The notes beneath the pieces were generated by a model, which saw nothing but the letters and a program-made list of their open reading frames with translations, was not told the origin of the DNA and searched no databases. Made by a program: the position numbers and the translations under genes. Of a DNA stretch of 64,000 bases, positions 44,072 to 54,188 are shown in pieces. Location: the NCBI RefSeq assembly GCF_014636315.1, contig NZ_BMED01000004.1:466137-530136 (forward strand), given 5' to 3'. Source of the DNA: Parundibacterium terreum (GTDB taxonomy: Bacteria; Pseudomonadota; Gammaproteobacteria; Burkholderiales; Burkholderiaceae_D). The number at the start of each line of letters is the position of its first letter. Position 1 is the stretch's first letter.

Positions 44072-44791
44072 ATGATTAATTTGAAGAATAGTATTGCTGC
44101 ATTGATGTTGCTGCTGTCTACCGCAGTATTTGCCGAAACGGCGCAGGAAGCCGCGATTAAGCGCCTGGTGGAGCCGCGTCTGGGAGAGGGCGTCAAAGTA
44201 GATTCGGTGACCAAGACACCATACGCCGGCCTGTTTGAAGTGCGCATAGGCACCGACATTTTGTACACGGACGAGAAGGCGCAATACCTGTTTGTCGGCA
44301 GCGTGATCGATGCACAAACATCTACCGACTACACCAAGGCCAGGGTTGCCGATCTGAACAAGATCAAATTCTCGGACCTGCCGCTGGACGCTGCAGTGAA
44401 AATGGTCAAGGGCAATGGCAAGCGTGTCGTCGCCATCTTTGAGGATCCTAATTGCGGCTACTGCAAACGCTTCCGCCAGACTTTGCAAGGCGTGGACAAT
44501 ATCACCGTCTATACTTTCATGTACAACATCCTGGCAGAAGACTCTGCAGTCAAATCCAAGAATGTCTGGTGCTCTAGTGACAAGAGCAAGGCCTGGGATG
44601 ACTGGATGCTGAACGGCAAGGCAGCGCCGGTTGCCGCTGCAAGCTGCAGCACGCCCAACGATAAGGTTTTTGCTCTCGGGCGCAAGCTGGGCGTGACAGG
44701 CACGCCAACGATTTTCTTCACTGACGGCACCCGCATGCCGGGCGCTGTCGATGTCAAGACTTTTGAAGCCAAGCTGGCTTCGCTGAAATAA
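44072..44791 (+). CDS. dsbC: Periplasmic disulfide isomerase DsbC
   Basis: A 239-residue protein. Signal peptide ~1-21 (MINLKNSIAALMLLLSTAVFA), an N-terminal dimerisation domain (~22-80), a linker, then a thioredoxin-fold domain with the active site NCGYCKRF (Cys128, Cys131) and a cis-Pro in GTPTIFFTDG. A second Cys pair (NVWCSSDKSKAW and AASCSTPN) matches the DsbC structural disulfide. Reshuffles wrong disulfides in the periplasm, kept reduced by DsbD (not here). Downstream of the UbiH-like gene. Confidence 0.93.
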   Translation: MINLKNSIAALMLLLSTAVFAETAQEAAIKRLVEPRLGEGVKVDSVTKTPYAGLFEVRIGTDILYTDEKAQYLFVGSVIDAQTSTDYTKARVADLNKIKFSDLPLDAAVKMVKGNGKRVVAIFEDPNCGYCKRFRQTLQGVDNITVYTFMYNILAEDSAVKSKNVWCSSDKSKAWDDWMLNGKAAPVAAASCSTPNDKVFALGRKLGVTGTPTIFFTDGTRMPGAVDVKTFEAKLASLK

Positions 44792-44833
44792 TTTTCGTTG
44801 CAATAATTCAGATACCTGCCTGAATCCCGCACC

Positions 44834-45409
44834 ATGCCGGCTTCTTATACCGGGATATTGCTCGCTGCCGGCATAGGCTCACGCTTCGATGCCAGCGGCA
44901 AGCAAAATAAACTGATGCAGCTACTTCCTTCCGGCGACGCAGTCGCAGTAGCCAGCGCAAAAAATCTCTTATCCGTATTTCCTGATGTGCTGGCGGTGGT
45001 CAGGCCCGGCGCAGATGATCTGGCGGCTGCCTTGCAAGCCGCCGGCTGCAGTGTGCACATCTGCGAGGGTGCGCAGCAGGGCATGGCATCATCGCTGGTC
45101 CACGGCCTGCAGCAATCCATGGCAAACTCTGGCTGGATCATTGCCCTGGCTGATATGCCCTACGTGCAGGTTGCGACATTGCAGGCGATTAAGCAGGCTT
45201 TGCATGGTGGCGCTGATATTGTCGTGCCGGTAAACCAGGGCAGGCGGGGCAACCCGGTAGGATTTTCCCGTCATCACTTGCCACAGTTGCTGCAGCTGCG
45301 TGGTGACCAGGGGGCGCGCAGCCTGCTAAAAAATTATCCTGTGATGGAGGTGACGGTGGAAGATACCGGCATACACAGGGATATCGATGTGCCCACCGAT
45401 CTTGCGTAG
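44834..45409 (+). CDS. MocA/MobA-like nucleotidyltransferase
   Basis: A 191-residue NTP-transferase. The nucleotide loop LLAAGIGSRFDASGKQNKL (~9-27) is in place, followed by EGAQQGMASSLVHGLQ (~79-94), ALADMPYV (~104-111, metal Asp) and GRRGNPVGFSRHHLPQL. The family makes molybdopterin cytosine dinucleotide or related cofactors; NCBI-type names include MocA and purine catabolism PucB. No molybdenum enzyme is nearby, so the substrate is open. It starts 42 bases after dsbC. Confidence 0.85.
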   Translation: MPASYTGILLAAGIGSRFDASGKQNKLMQLLPSGDAVAVASAKNLLSVFPDVLAVVRPGADDLAAALQAAGCSVHICEGAQQGMASSLVHGLQQSMANSGWIIALADMPYVQVATLQAIKQALHGGADIVVPVNQGRRGNPVGFSRHHLPQLLQLRGDQGARSLLKNYPVMEVTVEDTGIHRDIDVPTDLA

Positions 45410-45434
45410 AGACTTCCACTGACGGAATAAAACC

Positions 45435-48400
45435 CTAGGACGCTGCGACCCGCGGCAGGCGCATATGGAAACGGGCGCCGCTGCCGGGGCTGCTGATCGC
45501 ATTGATCTTCCCGCCCAGCACACCGGTGACCAGGTTATAGACGATATACAGGCCCAGGCCGCTGCCCCCCTGGCCCAGCTTGGTCGTGTAAAAGGGGTCG
45601 AATATCTGCGCCAACGTGTCTTCATCCATGCCCCTGCCGTCATCGCTATAGTCCAGGATCACGATCTGGTTTTCAGAGCGGGCGGAGATCGTGATATTGC
45701 CGCTGCTGCGGTCGTCCAGGCCGTGTATCAGTGAATTGGCAATCAGGTTGGTAATGATTTGCTCTATCGGGCCGGGGTAGCTGTCCAGCTCAATTTTTTC
45801 CGGGATATCGATATCTATCTTGTGCGTAGTCCGCTTCAGCATGGGATGCAGCGTCGTCATCACTTCTTCTATCGTATCCCGCAGGTCGAAGCTGCGGCGT
45901 CTGGCGCTGGACTGGTCAACCGCTACCTGCTTGAAGTCGGAAATCAATTTGGCGCCGCGGACCGCGTTGTTTTCTATCATTTCACCGGCCTGCTGCATCA
46001 GCGCCGCAGACGCCAGGGCTTCGCTGCGGCGTATGGTGCCGCTGCTAAGCCTTTTGTGAAAGCTGGAGGTTTCATCTTTCAAGGTGGATGCGACGGTGAC
46101 GATATTGCCTATAGGCGTGTTCAGCTCATGCGCTATGCCTGCCACCAGATTGCCCAGGGCCGCCAGTTTTTCGGACTGTATCAGGTGTTTCATCGCCTGC
46201 TGCAATTCCGACGTGCGTTCACTGACGCGGCTCTCCAGCACGCGGTTCAGTTCTTCCAGCGCGATACGGGTTTTTTGCAGCTCCGTCACGTCCAGCATCA
46301 CACCTATTACGCCGCCGATATTGCCATCGGGATCCTTGAATACGGCACGATGGAATACTACGTGGCGCGGTTCTCCCAGGTGTTCGTTGATCAGTTTTTC
46401 GAATACCTGCCGGCCCTCACCCGAATACAGCTCGTCGTCTTTTTCCAGATAGACTTTAGCTAGGTGTGGCGGCAGCCAGTCGGTGACTTCCCGGCCTATG
46501 ATGTCCTGCCTTTCCATCTTCATGATCCCAAGGAAGGCCTCATTGCATCCCATATAGACACCTTCCCGGTTTTTGTAAAAAACGGGTATGGGAATGGACT
46601 CCAGCAAGGCTTGCAGGAAGTTGCGCTCGCGTAGTATGGCCGCCTGTGCTGCCTTGCGCTCGGTGATGTCGGTGATGCTGCTGCGCAAATGTATTTTGTC
46701 GCCTATATCCGGCAACCGGACCAAATGAATCTCGCAGGGAATGTCGTACCCGCTGGCATGCCGGCAGGTCCATTCAAACCGCGTTTCCGTGCCGCCCAGC
46801 GCTTGTGCGATATAGTCGGCTGCTGCGCTCTCGGCGCTGCGACCATCCGGCTGTACGGGTTTGCTTAGCTCTACCGGCGTCTTGCCCAGCAGATCTTCCT
46901 GCGAATAGCCGAATAGCTGTACCGCATGCTTGTTGACTTCGATAAAGCGCGCATCGTGGGCGACATCCAGTACCAGTATCGCTTCAGGAGCGTGGTCTAT
47001 CAGCGTGCGGTAAGTCGCCTCACTGGTTTTCAGTGCGGCCTCGATTTTTTTTCTATCGGTAATATCGGTGGAAATACCCGCGACGTAAGCGACCTCTCCA
47101 TGGGAGTCGAAAATGGGGAACTTGACCGACAGATATTCGTAGGTGATGCCCTTGCGCACGACTTTCTCTTCCAGCGTGATAGGGGCCTTGGTGCGCAGCA
47201 GCTCCATATCATTCTTGCGCAGCTCGTCCGCGGTTTCCTTCGACAGGATTTCGTAATCGGTCCTGCCTATCAGCTTGCCATCGAACAGGCCGAACACGTT
47301 CTTGAACCTGTCATTGATCAGGACATAGTTGCCGTCCAGGTTTTTCATGTACACGATGGACGGCGTATTATCGATGAAGGCACGCAGGCGGAATTCGCTC
47401 TCGCGCAAGGCCAGCTCGGCCAGCTTTCTCTCAGTTATGTCGGTCATGGTTTCCAGCGCACCGATGACCTTGCCGGACTCATCCCGCAAGGGTGCCGCGG
47501 TGCAGTGCAGCCATACATCGGTATTGCTGCCTGGCAGGTGACACAATTCTTCAACTTCGATGGCGCCGGGCAGGATGCTGCTATCGGAAATTTTTCCTTC
47601 ATAGAGCTTGTCGAGTTCTGCACGGCCGGTGCCGTCCAATACCAGATCAGCCAGCGATGGACGTGGCTGGGTATAAAAACCGCGCCAGGTATGGGTGCTG
47701 CCTACCACTTCATTTCCCGGTATCCCGGTAATGGTGCTCAGCAAAGTATTCCATTGGGTGATCCTGTGCTCGTGGTCAATCGCAAACAAGGCGACCGGCA
47801 GATTCTGGAACACCTGCTTGATGTGGTATTCCAGCGCATTGGCGCGCGCTACCGCGCGCTTACGCTCTGTGATGTCGCGCGCGGATGCAACCACTCTTTG
47901 CTCGCCATTCAGTTCTTCCATGTGCAGCGACACTTCGGCCCAGAACAATTGTCCATCGTACCGTTTGGCGTGCCACTCAAACAACTGCGGACCCTCATCC
48001 CTGGCTTTTTGCAGCCAGGCCCAGGCTTCTACCCTCGTATATGGAGGGACACCGGCGCTGACGTCTTCTATCCTCAGTGTTTGCGCAGATGTGCGTGGGA
48101 AACCATACAGCACGGAAAAGCGCTCGTTGACCTCAATAATGGCGCCGTTGCGCACATCATGGATAAAGATGGCTTCGCTGCTGAAGTTGAATAGCTCGCG
48201 GTAATTTTTTTCGCTGGTTTGCAGCGCGATCTGGCTGCGTTTTTTTGCCTGCAAAAAAAACAGCAGCAAGGCTATGATCACGATCAGGCTGATCAGTATC
48301 GAAAGAGCCAGGCTGAAGAAGGGGCTGGATACTTTGAGCAGAGGCTCAGGTTCGTTGATGACGATACTGCCAGCCGGCAGGCTGGCGTGGTCTATCTTCC

Positions 48401-49385
48401 AGCGCTGCAGCATCGCATAGTCAAAGGTCGGCGCTGTGACATTTTCCAGTATGGGCAGTTGCTCTATCGGCGTGCCGTGCAGCCATTTTCGGGCGAGGTC
48501 TCCCAGTATCTGGCCCTGGTTTTTCCCTGTAACCAGAAAGCCGCCCATCACACCGGGCCGCATATCGATATCGCGCTGTGCTATCAAAGGTGCGTTCGCA
48601 GACGATGCCCACAGATCGGTCGCCTGGCTGTGACTAAAGACGCGGTCGTTCTTGTCGCGGCTGAACGACAGCATGAAAATCATGTCTTCAGCGCCAAGGC
48701 TCGCCAGTCTTTGCTGTATGGCTTGGGCCGACATGCCGCCCAGATACTCAAACTTGAATTGCGGCCAGCGTGGTGCGATTTTTTGCACTTCTTCCAGTTG
48801 TATCTGGCTGGTGCGGCTATCGTCATGGATGAATACCAGTCTTTTGGTATTGGGCCTGAGGTGGGTCAGCAAATCGATGTTCTTGTTGATGTCCACATTG
48901 TCGAAGACGCCTGCCACGCGCGGAGTTTTTTTCAGGCTCTCGCTACGCTCATTGCCGATGCCGCTAAACAGGATGGGGATATTCGGATAGTGCACCTGGC
49001 GAAGCCGCAGCGCGAAATCGAGTGCGTTGTCATCGCTGGCAAGCAGGACCGCAGGAGGCGATTCCGCATATTTACTCAACAGCAGTTGCTCCAGTTGCCG
49101 GTAGTACGCGGCACTGGGGGCTACATGCCGCGTATCCATATACTCTATGCGCAGGTCCAGCGCTTCACCGGTCAGTGTCTGCTTGACACCCTCTACCTGG
49201 TCATCGCTCCACGGCAGTCCGGCATGGTAAGACACGAGCATCAGCGCGAGCGGCAGGCGCGCAGTCTGAGTTTGCTGTGCATACGCGGAGGGCAGGCTAA
49301 GGAACAGGAGTACTGCACAGCAGAACGCCTTGATCATGCAGGCAAAAGTATGCCGGGATTTGTGCTGTGTTGGATTCGATGTCAT
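45435..49385 (-). CDS. Large hybrid sensor: ABC-type periplasmic domain, five PAS domains, histidine kinase
   Basis: A ~1316-residue membrane kinase. A signal-type helix (around MIKAFCCAVLLFLSLPSAYA) precedes an ABC_sub_bind-like periplasmic domain (~45-320), TM (~345-370), then five PAS domains (each beginning near SEKNYRELF, EYHIKQVF, SEFRLRAF, SEATYRTL, ERNFLQAL), a coiled linker, HisKA with His1086 (LVAGIAHELNTPIGN) and HATPase_c with GRGMDEDTL and GSGLGLYIVYNL. No receiver or output gene is adjacent, so its partner is unknown. Start is uncertain: ATG 49385 or ATG 49337 (signal peptide itself); neither has a Shine-Dalgarno. A 412-codon + frame opposite it is a shadow. Confidence 0.88.
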   Translation of the reverse strand: MTSNPTQHKSRHTFACMIKAFCCAVLLFLSLPSAYAQQTQTARLPLALMLVSYHAGLPWSDDQVEGVKQTLTGEALDLRIEYMDTRHVAPSAAYYRQLEQLLLSKYAESPPAVLLASDDNALDFALRLRQVHYPNIPILFSGIGNERSESLKKTPRVAGVFDNVDINKNIDLLTHLRPNTKRLVFIHDDSRTSQIQLEEVQKIAPRWPQFKFEYLGGMSAQAIQQRLASLGAEDMIFMLSFSRDKNDRVFSHSQATDLWASSANAPLIAQRDIDMRPGVMGGFLVTGKNQGQILGDLARKWLHGTPIEQLPILENVTAPTFDYAMLQRWKIDHASLPAGSIVINEPEPLLKVSSPFFSLALSILISLIVIIALLLFFLQAKKRSQIALQTSEKNYRELFNFSSEAIFIHDVRNGAIIEVNERFSVLYGFPRTSAQTLRIEDVSAGVPPYTRVEAWAWLQKARDEGPQLFEWHAKRYDGQLFWAEVSLHMEELNGEQRVVASARDITERKRAVARANALEYHIKQVFQNLPVALFAIDHEHRITQWNTLLSTITGIPGNEVVGSTHTWRGFYTQPRPSLADLVLDGTGRAELDKLYEGKISDSSILPGAIEVEELCHLPGSNTDVWLHCTAAPLRDESGKVIGALETMTDITERKLAELALRESEFRLRAFIDNTPSIVYMKNLDGNYVLINDRFKNVFGLFDGKLIGRTDYEILSKETADELRKNDMELLRTKAPITLEEKVVRKGITYEYLSVKFPIFDSHGEVAYVAGISTDITDRKKIEAALKTSEATYRTLIDHAPEAILVLDVAHDARFIEVNKHAVQLFGYSQEDLLGKTPVELSKPVQPDGRSAESAAADYIAQALGGTETRFEWTCRHASGYDIPCEIHLVRLPDIGDKIHLRSSITDITERKAAQAAILRERNFLQALLESIPIPVFYKNREGVYMGCNEAFLGIMKMERQDIIGREVTDWLPPHLAKVYLEKDDELYSGEGRQVFEKLINEHLGEPRHVVFHRAVFKDPDGNIGGVIGVMLDVTELQKTRIALEELNRVLESRVSERTSELQQAMKHLIQSEKLAALGNLVAGIAHELNTPIGNIVTVASTLKDETSSFHKRLSSGTIRRSEALASAALMQQAGEMIENNAVRGAKLISDFKQVAVDQSSARRRSFDLRDTIEEVMTTLHPMLKRTTHKIDIDIPEKIELDSYPGPIEQIITNLIANSLIHGLDDRSSGNITISARSENQIVILDYSDDGRGMDEDTLAQIFDPFYTTKLGQGGSGLGLYIVYNLVTGVLGGKINAISSPGSGARFHMRLPRVAAS

Positions 49386-49808
49386 TTTTTTTATAGTACG
49401 GCTAACAGCAGGAAAAAACCGTATATCTTCGCGTACCTTTCGCCTCCATCGCACTGATTTAGTTATAGTGCCAATGCTGCCTATAGTACCCGTCTCCGAA
49501 GCGACAGATTACGCTTTTATTATGTTTCCGCAAAGGAAAAAAGCGCACATTTATAGATTGCTCACACTTTTCAATCATGAATTTTTTTATTTCTCTGATA
49601 TTGATCAGCAGGAATATATCTAATAGTCAGGTTTCCTCATAAAATAGCAGCCGTGAAAGATTTATTGGCTCGTAGCAGAGGCCTTGTATTGCCGGGGGTT
49701 ATGGCTTCTCAGCCGATTCAAAGGTAAGCGGCAGCCGGATGCACTGAGTTGCAATAAAAATAAACAATATATGCAACACACATTCCACTTTAACTATCAA
49801 TTTCAGCT
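49386..49808. other. Intergenic region between the multi-PAS kinase and DUF3429 gene
   Basis: 423 bases, AT-rich toward 49740-49800. Divergent promoters are expected. A short + frame (49330-49623) is not supported. Confidence 0.5.
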
Positions 49809-50264
49809 ATGGATTTTTTCAACAAGCGCCTGGCAAACCAATTAGGTTTTTCAGGTCTGATCCCTTTTGTTATCCTCAGTCTGGCTTGCTGGGTGTTTCA
49901 TCCCGACTGGCTACCGTATTTGATCAAGGCGCAGTTGGCCTACGGCATCGCCATCCTGGCGTTTCGCGGCGGCCTGCAATGGGGTATCGCGTTGATGTCA
50001 CCGAACAAAGCTTCCGATGAAATACGCCAGGCCTTGCTGTGGGGTGTATTGCCCAGCCTGATCGCGTGGTGCGCAATGACGGTGGATGCCGGCCTGGGCT
50101 TCCTGGTGCAGATCGTCGGTTTTGTCGTGCTGTATCGCGTGGATAAACGCCTGTATGCCGGCTATAACTTGCCGGACTGGTTTGCTGACCTGCGGTTCCG
50201 CCTGACCTGCGTCGTTGTGACTGCGCTGGCCATCACCTTTCTTGCCGCTAATCTGCGGCAGTAA
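49809..50264 (+). CDS. DUF3429 four-helix membrane protein
   Basis: A 151-residue inner-membrane protein matching DUF3429: about four or five hydrophobic helices (~13-30, 38-55, 73-92, ~95-110, 130-147) with short loops. The conserved core includes AYGIAILAFRGGLQWGIAL and RVDKRLYAGYNLPDWFADLR. Function unknown. It precedes the M61 peptidase by 65 bases on the same strand. Confidence 0.85.
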   Translation: MDFFNKRLANQLGFSGLIPFVILSLACWVFHPDWLPYLIKAQLAYGIAILAFRGGLQWGIALMSPNKASDEIRQALLWGVLPSLIAWCAMTVDAGLGFLVQIVGFVVLYRVDKRLYAGYNLPDWFADLRFRLTCVVVTALAITFLAANLRQ

Positions 50265-50329
50265 GAAAAATAAGATATAAAGCAATTTGTAGGCAAAGAA
50301 AACGAATAAAAACAGTCTCGATAGAAAGA

Positions 50330-52246
50330 ATGTTCAGCATGAAGAAAATCTTGCAAAACAAGACAAAGACAGCGGCCACAAGCCAGCGCAGCAAAGCAAT
50401 AGCTCACCCGATACAGTATGCAATTGTGCCCAAGGATCTGGCCGGGCATATTTTCCAGGTGACTCTACACGTCGCCACTCCGGATGCAGAAGGCCAGCGT
50501 TTCTCTCTGCCGGCATGGATACCTGGCAGTTATATGGTGCGTGAGTTTGCCCGCAACATCATCAGCATACGTGCGCACAGCGATGGCAAGAAGGTCGCCC
50601 TGAAAAAGCTGGACAAGGATAGCTGGCAGGCCGCGCCTTGCACCGGCACCTTGACGCTGGAATATGAAGTCTATGCCTGGGATTTGTCGGTGCGCGCAGC
50701 GCATCTGGACCAAAGCCATGCCTTCTTCAACGGCACCAGCGTTTTCCTGCGCGTGCTGGGGCAAGAGTCAGTATCCCACGTCGTGGATATCCAGAAGGCC
50801 GATGATGAGTCCTGCAAGGCATGGCGTGTTGCCACGTCGTTGCCGGAGTTGAAGGCCAAGCGCTATGGCTTCGGCAGCTATATCGCCGAGAACTATGATG
50901 CGCTGATTGATCACCCGGTGGAGATGGGCACGTTTGCGCTGGCAAGCTTTGAAGCGTTTGGCGTACAGCACGATTTCGTCGTTACCGGCAAGGCGCCTAA
51001 CCTGGACCTGCCACGCATTACGGCTGATTTGAAAAAAATCTGCGAAACCCAGATCGCCTTCTTCGAGCCTCGCAGCAAGCGCGCGCCTATGGACCGTTAC
51101 GTGTTCATGACGATGGTGGTCGGTGAGGGCTATGGCGGTCTGGAACACAGGGCATCTACCGCATTGGTCTGCTCGCGCAACGATCTGCCGGTCCAGCACC
51201 AGGCGGAAATGAGCGATGCCTACCGCAATTTCCTGGGCCTGTGCAGCCACGAATATTTCCATACCTGGAACGTCAAGCGCATCAAGCCTGCTGCGTTTGC
51301 AGATTACGATCTGCAAAAAGAAAATTACACCAGCTTGTTGTGGCTGTTTGAAGGTTTTACCAGCTACTACGATGACCTGATGCTGGTGCGCGCCAATGTG
51401 ATCGACGAGAGCGCATATCTGAAATTGATTTCCAAAACCGTCAACGCGGTGACGCGCGGTTCCGGTCGCAGCAAGCAGAGCGTGGCGGAATCCAGCTTTG
51501 ACGCATGGACCAAATACTATCGCCAGGATGAAAATTCGCCGAATGCAATCGTCAACTATTACACCAAGGGTTCGCTGGTGGCATTGGGACTGGACCTGAC
51601 GATACGCGCGGAAACCGGTGGCAAGAAATCGCTGGACGATGTTATGCGTGCCTTGTGGGTAGCCTATGGCCGCGACTTCTATCAAAAAGCCTTGTCCGGT
51701 AAACAGCAGGGTTTGCCTGAAAACCAGATCGAAGCGCTGATCGAACAGGTCACGGGCTTGAAACTGAAACGCTTCTTTGACCGCTACGTGCGTGGTACCG
51801 AAGACTTGCCGTTGGATGCTCTGTATGCAGACTTTGGCGTGACGCTGGCGGATAAACGCAGCGCAGCCAAGCCGGGGCTGGGTGTACGGGTAGTGCGTGA
51901 TGGCAATGACGTGAAACTCGCCAATGTGCACGAAGGCCGTGCGGCGCACCGGGCCGGTTTATCGGCAGGGGATATCCTGATTGCCATCAATGGCTTGCGC
52001 GTAGGCCCGGCGGATGCGGCTGATGGCTTGAACAGTGCGCTGGCACGCTACACGGTGGGCACGACTTTGCAGATCCATGCATTCCGCCGCGATGAATTGT
52101 TTACCGTGGATGCACGCCTGCAGGCCGATGACGTACCGGCCTTGCAGTTTGCCGTCGCCGATGAAGTCAAAGCAGGCGGCAAGCGCAAGCCTGCTTATGC
52201 TCTGCAGGCATATCGCCCGAGCCTGATGAAGGGACGTAAAGCTTAA
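50330..52246 (+). CDS. M61-family aminopeptidase with PDZ domain
   Basis: A 638-residue metallopeptidase of the M61 (glycyl aminopeptidase) family. The N-terminal beta domain (~25-200) contains FSLPAWIPGSYMVREFARN. The catalytic domain has SHEYFHTWNVKRIKP, with HEYFH at residues 307-311, and the downstream Glu ligand is in LLWLFEGFTSYYDDLML. The C-terminal PDZ-like domain (~515-605) includes GLGVRVVRDGNDVKLANV and HRAGLSAGDILIAING. No clear signal peptide is seen (MFSMKKILQNKTKTAAT), so it may be cytosolic. A terminator follows 27 bases after the stop. Confidence 0.92.
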   Translation: MFSMKKILQNKTKTAATSQRSKAIAHPIQYAIVPKDLAGHIFQVTLHVATPDAEGQRFSLPAWIPGSYMVREFARNIISIRAHSDGKKVALKKLDKDSWQAAPCTGTLTLEYEVYAWDLSVRAAHLDQSHAFFNGTSVFLRVLGQESVSHVVDIQKADDESCKAWRVATSLPELKAKRYGFGSYIAENYDALIDHPVEMGTFALASFEAFGVQHDFVVTGKAPNLDLPRITADLKKICETQIAFFEPRSKRAPMDRYVFMTMVVGEGYGGLEHRASTALVCSRNDLPVQHQAEMSDAYRNFLGLCSHEYFHTWNVKRIKPAAFADYDLQKENYTSLLWLFEGFTSYYDDLMLVRANVIDESAYLKLISKTVNAVTRGSGRSKQSVAESSFDAWTKYYRQDENSPNAIVNYYTKGSLVALGLDLTIRAETGGKKSLDDVMRALWVAYGRDFYQKALSGKQQGLPENQIEALIEQVTGLKLKRFFDRYVRGTEDLPLDALYADFGVTLADKRSAAKPGLGVRVVRDGNDVKLANVHEGRAAHRAGLSAGDILIAINGLRVGPADAADGLNSALARYTVGTTLQIHAFRRDELFTVDARLQADDVPALQFAVADEVKAGGKRKPAYALQAYRPSLMKGRKA

Positions 52247-52272
52247 GAGCGCAAGATATAGCTCTGTCATAG

Positions 52273-52310
52273 AAAAAGCCGCATCGCCAGTCTGGCTGAT
52301 GCGGCTTTTT
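52273..52310. terminator. Bidirectional intrinsic terminator
   Basis: AAAAAGCCGCATC and GATGCGGCTTTTT form a 13-bp stem, T-run on both strands; the loop can pair further (GCCAG/TGGCT). Lies between the M61 gene (+) and trpC (-). Confidence 0.92.
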
Positions 52311-52338
52311 ACTTTTTACACTGCGTGTGGGGTGGAGC

Positions 52339-53139
52339 CTAGGCGAACAGCCTTTGCAATTCCTGCCCCGGATTGTCCGCCCGCATGAATGCCTCGCCAA
52401 CCAGGAAACCATGTACATTGGCGTCTCGCATGCGTTTTACATCGCCGCTGTTCATGATGCCGGATTCAGTGATGACCAGCTTGTCAGCGGAGATGCGCGG
52501 TAGCAGCGCCAAGGTATTGTCCAGGGACACATCAAATGTGCGCAGGTTACGGTTATTGATGCCCAGCATGGCTGTCTTCAGTTTCAACGCGGCATCCAGC
52601 TCTTCGCCGCCGTGCACTTCCACCAGCACGCCCATGCCCAGTTCGTGTGCGCAGGCTTCCAGCTCTGCCATCAAGCCGTGGTCCAGCGCCGCAACGATCA
52701 GCAAGATGCAGTCCGCACCCCAGTCGCGGGCCTGGTAGACCTGGTAGGGATCGATCATGAAGTCTTTGCGCAAGGCGGGGATAGTGCAGGCGGCGCGTGC
52801 CTGCTGCAGATATTCCGGCGAGCCCTGGAAGAAGTTCACGTCGGTCAGTACCGACAGGCATGCTGCGCCGTGCGCTGCATAGCTGGCGGCGATCTCGGCA
52901 GGACGGAAGTCGGCACGCAAGATACCCTTGGACGGCGACGCTTTCTTGACCTCGGCGATGACACCGGCCTGGCCGGCATCTATCTTGCTGCGCAGGCTGG
53001 CCTCGAATCCGCGCAGGCTGGCGCGCGCTTCATGATTGGATTCCACGTCGCTACGCAAGCTGGCCAGAGAACGATGCTTTTTGGCAGCCGCCACCTCGTC
53101 TTTTTTTACATGGAGGATTTTATTCAGGATATCCGACAT
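52339..53139 (-). CDS. trpC: Indole-3-glycerol phosphate synthase
   Basis: TrpC closes the indole ring in tryptophan synthesis. The 266-residue TIM barrel shows [19 protein letters not shown] (~59-77), [55 protein letters not shown] and [13 protein letters not shown], covering catalytic Lys and Glu positions. Last gene of trpE-trpG-trpD-trpC. The ATG overlaps the trpD stop by one base (TAATG), so translation is coupled. Confidence 0.96.
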   Translation of the reverse strand: MSDILNKILHVKKDEVAAAKKHRSLASLRSDVESNHEARASLRGFEASLRSKIDAGQAGVIAEVKKASPSKGILRADFRPAEIAASYAAHGAACLSVLTDVNFFQGSPEYLQQARAACTIPALRKDFMIDPYQVYQARDWGADCILLIVAALDHGLMAELEACAHELGMGVLVEVHGGEELDAALKLKTAMLGINNRNLRTFDVSLDNTLALLPRISADKLVITESGIMNSGDVKRMRDANVHGFLVGEAFMRADNPGQELQRLFA

Positions 53140-54170
53140 TAGGCCCCCAACTGCTGTGTGACCTGGATGAACTGTTCCAGCTTGGCGCGGGCCGCGCCTG
53201 AGCGTATCGCTTCCTGGGCTTTCTTGACGCCATCGGCGATGGAATCAGCCTTGCCGGCGCCGTAGATAGCGGTGCCCGCATTCAGTGCGACGATGTCAGT
53301 AGCCGGGCCAGGGATATTGTTCAACGCTTCCAGGATTTTTTCCTTGGATTCCAGCGAGCCGGCTACTTTCAGATTGCGGTTGGACACCATCTGCAGGCCG
53401 AAGTCTTCCGGATGGATATCGTATTCACGGATTTCGCCATTGATCAGTTCGCCAACCATGGTCGGCGCACCCAGCGACACTTCATCCATATTGTCGCGGC
53501 CCCAGACCACAATAGCGTGCTCCGCCCCCAGCCTTTGCAGCACGCGCACCTGTATGCCAACCAGGTCAGGATGGAAAACACCCATCAGGATATTCGGCGC
53601 CGATGCCGGATTGGTCAGCGGTCCCAGGATATTGAAAATGGTCCTGACACCGAGTTCCTTGCGCACTGGCGCTGCATGCTTCATCGCTGCGTGGTGGTTC
53701 GGCGCAAACATGAAACCTATGCCGGTCTGCGCGATGGATTGCGCGATCTGTTCAGGGTTCAGGTTGATATTGACGCCGAAGGACTCCAGCACGTCGGCAC
53801 TGCCGGACGATGAGGATACGCTGCGGCCGCCATGTTTGGCGACGCGCGCGCCCGCCGCTGCAGTGACGAACATCGATGCGGTAGAGATATTGAAGGTCGA
53901 TGCGCCATCGCCGCCGGTGCCGACGATGTCGATCAGGTTCTTGGTATTGGCCATCGGCACCTTGGTCGAGAATTCGCGCATGACCTGGGCCGCTGCGGTG
54001 ATCTCGCCTATGCTTTCCTTTTTGACGCGCAAGCCCATTGTCAGCGCAGCGATCATGATGGGGGACATTTCTCCGCCCATGATCTTGCGGAAAAGCGACA
54101 GCATTTCGTCGTGGAATATTTCCCTGTGCTCAATGCAACGCATCAAGGCTTCTTGTTGAGTGATAGTCAT
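53139..54170 (-). CDS. trpD: Anthranilate phosphoribosyltransferase
   Basis: TrpD transfers phosphoribosyl to anthranilate. Length 343 residues is usual. The PRPP loop is [17 protein letters not shown] (~82-98), with anthranilate-channel residues in [18 protein letters not shown] and [26 protein letters not shown]. Here trpD is separate, unlike the trpGD fusion of enterobacteria. It lies 18 bases after trpG and overlaps trpC by one base. Confidence 0.96.
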   Translation of the reverse strand: MTITQQEALMRCIEHREIFHDEMLSLFRKIMGGEMSPIMIAALTMGLRVKKESIGEITAAAQVMREFSTKVPMANTKNLIDIVGTGGDGASTFNISTASMFVTAAAGARVAKHGGRSVSSSSGSADVLESFGVNINLNPEQIAQSIAQTGIGFMFAPNHHAAMKHAAPVRKELGVRTIFNILGPLTNPASAPNILMGVFHPDLVGIQVRVLQRLGAEHAIVVWGRDNMDEVSLGAPTMVGELINGEIREYDIHPEDFGLQMVSNRNLKVAGSLESKEKILEALNNIPGPATDIVALNAGTAIYGAGKADSIADGVKKAQEAIRSGAARAKLEQFIQVTQQLGA

Positions 54171-54188
54171 GATAGGTCCGATAGAGGT

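Noticed and set aside
46926..48194. 422-codon + frame
   Set aside because: Antisense shadow of the PAS region of the same kinase; no family match.
48219..49457. 412-codon + frame
   Set aside because: Lies wholly opposite the multi-PAS kinase, has no domain signature and mirrors its codon pattern.
50768..51949. 393-codon minus frame
   Set aside because: Opposite the M61 peptidase catalytic region; no ribosome site or signature.
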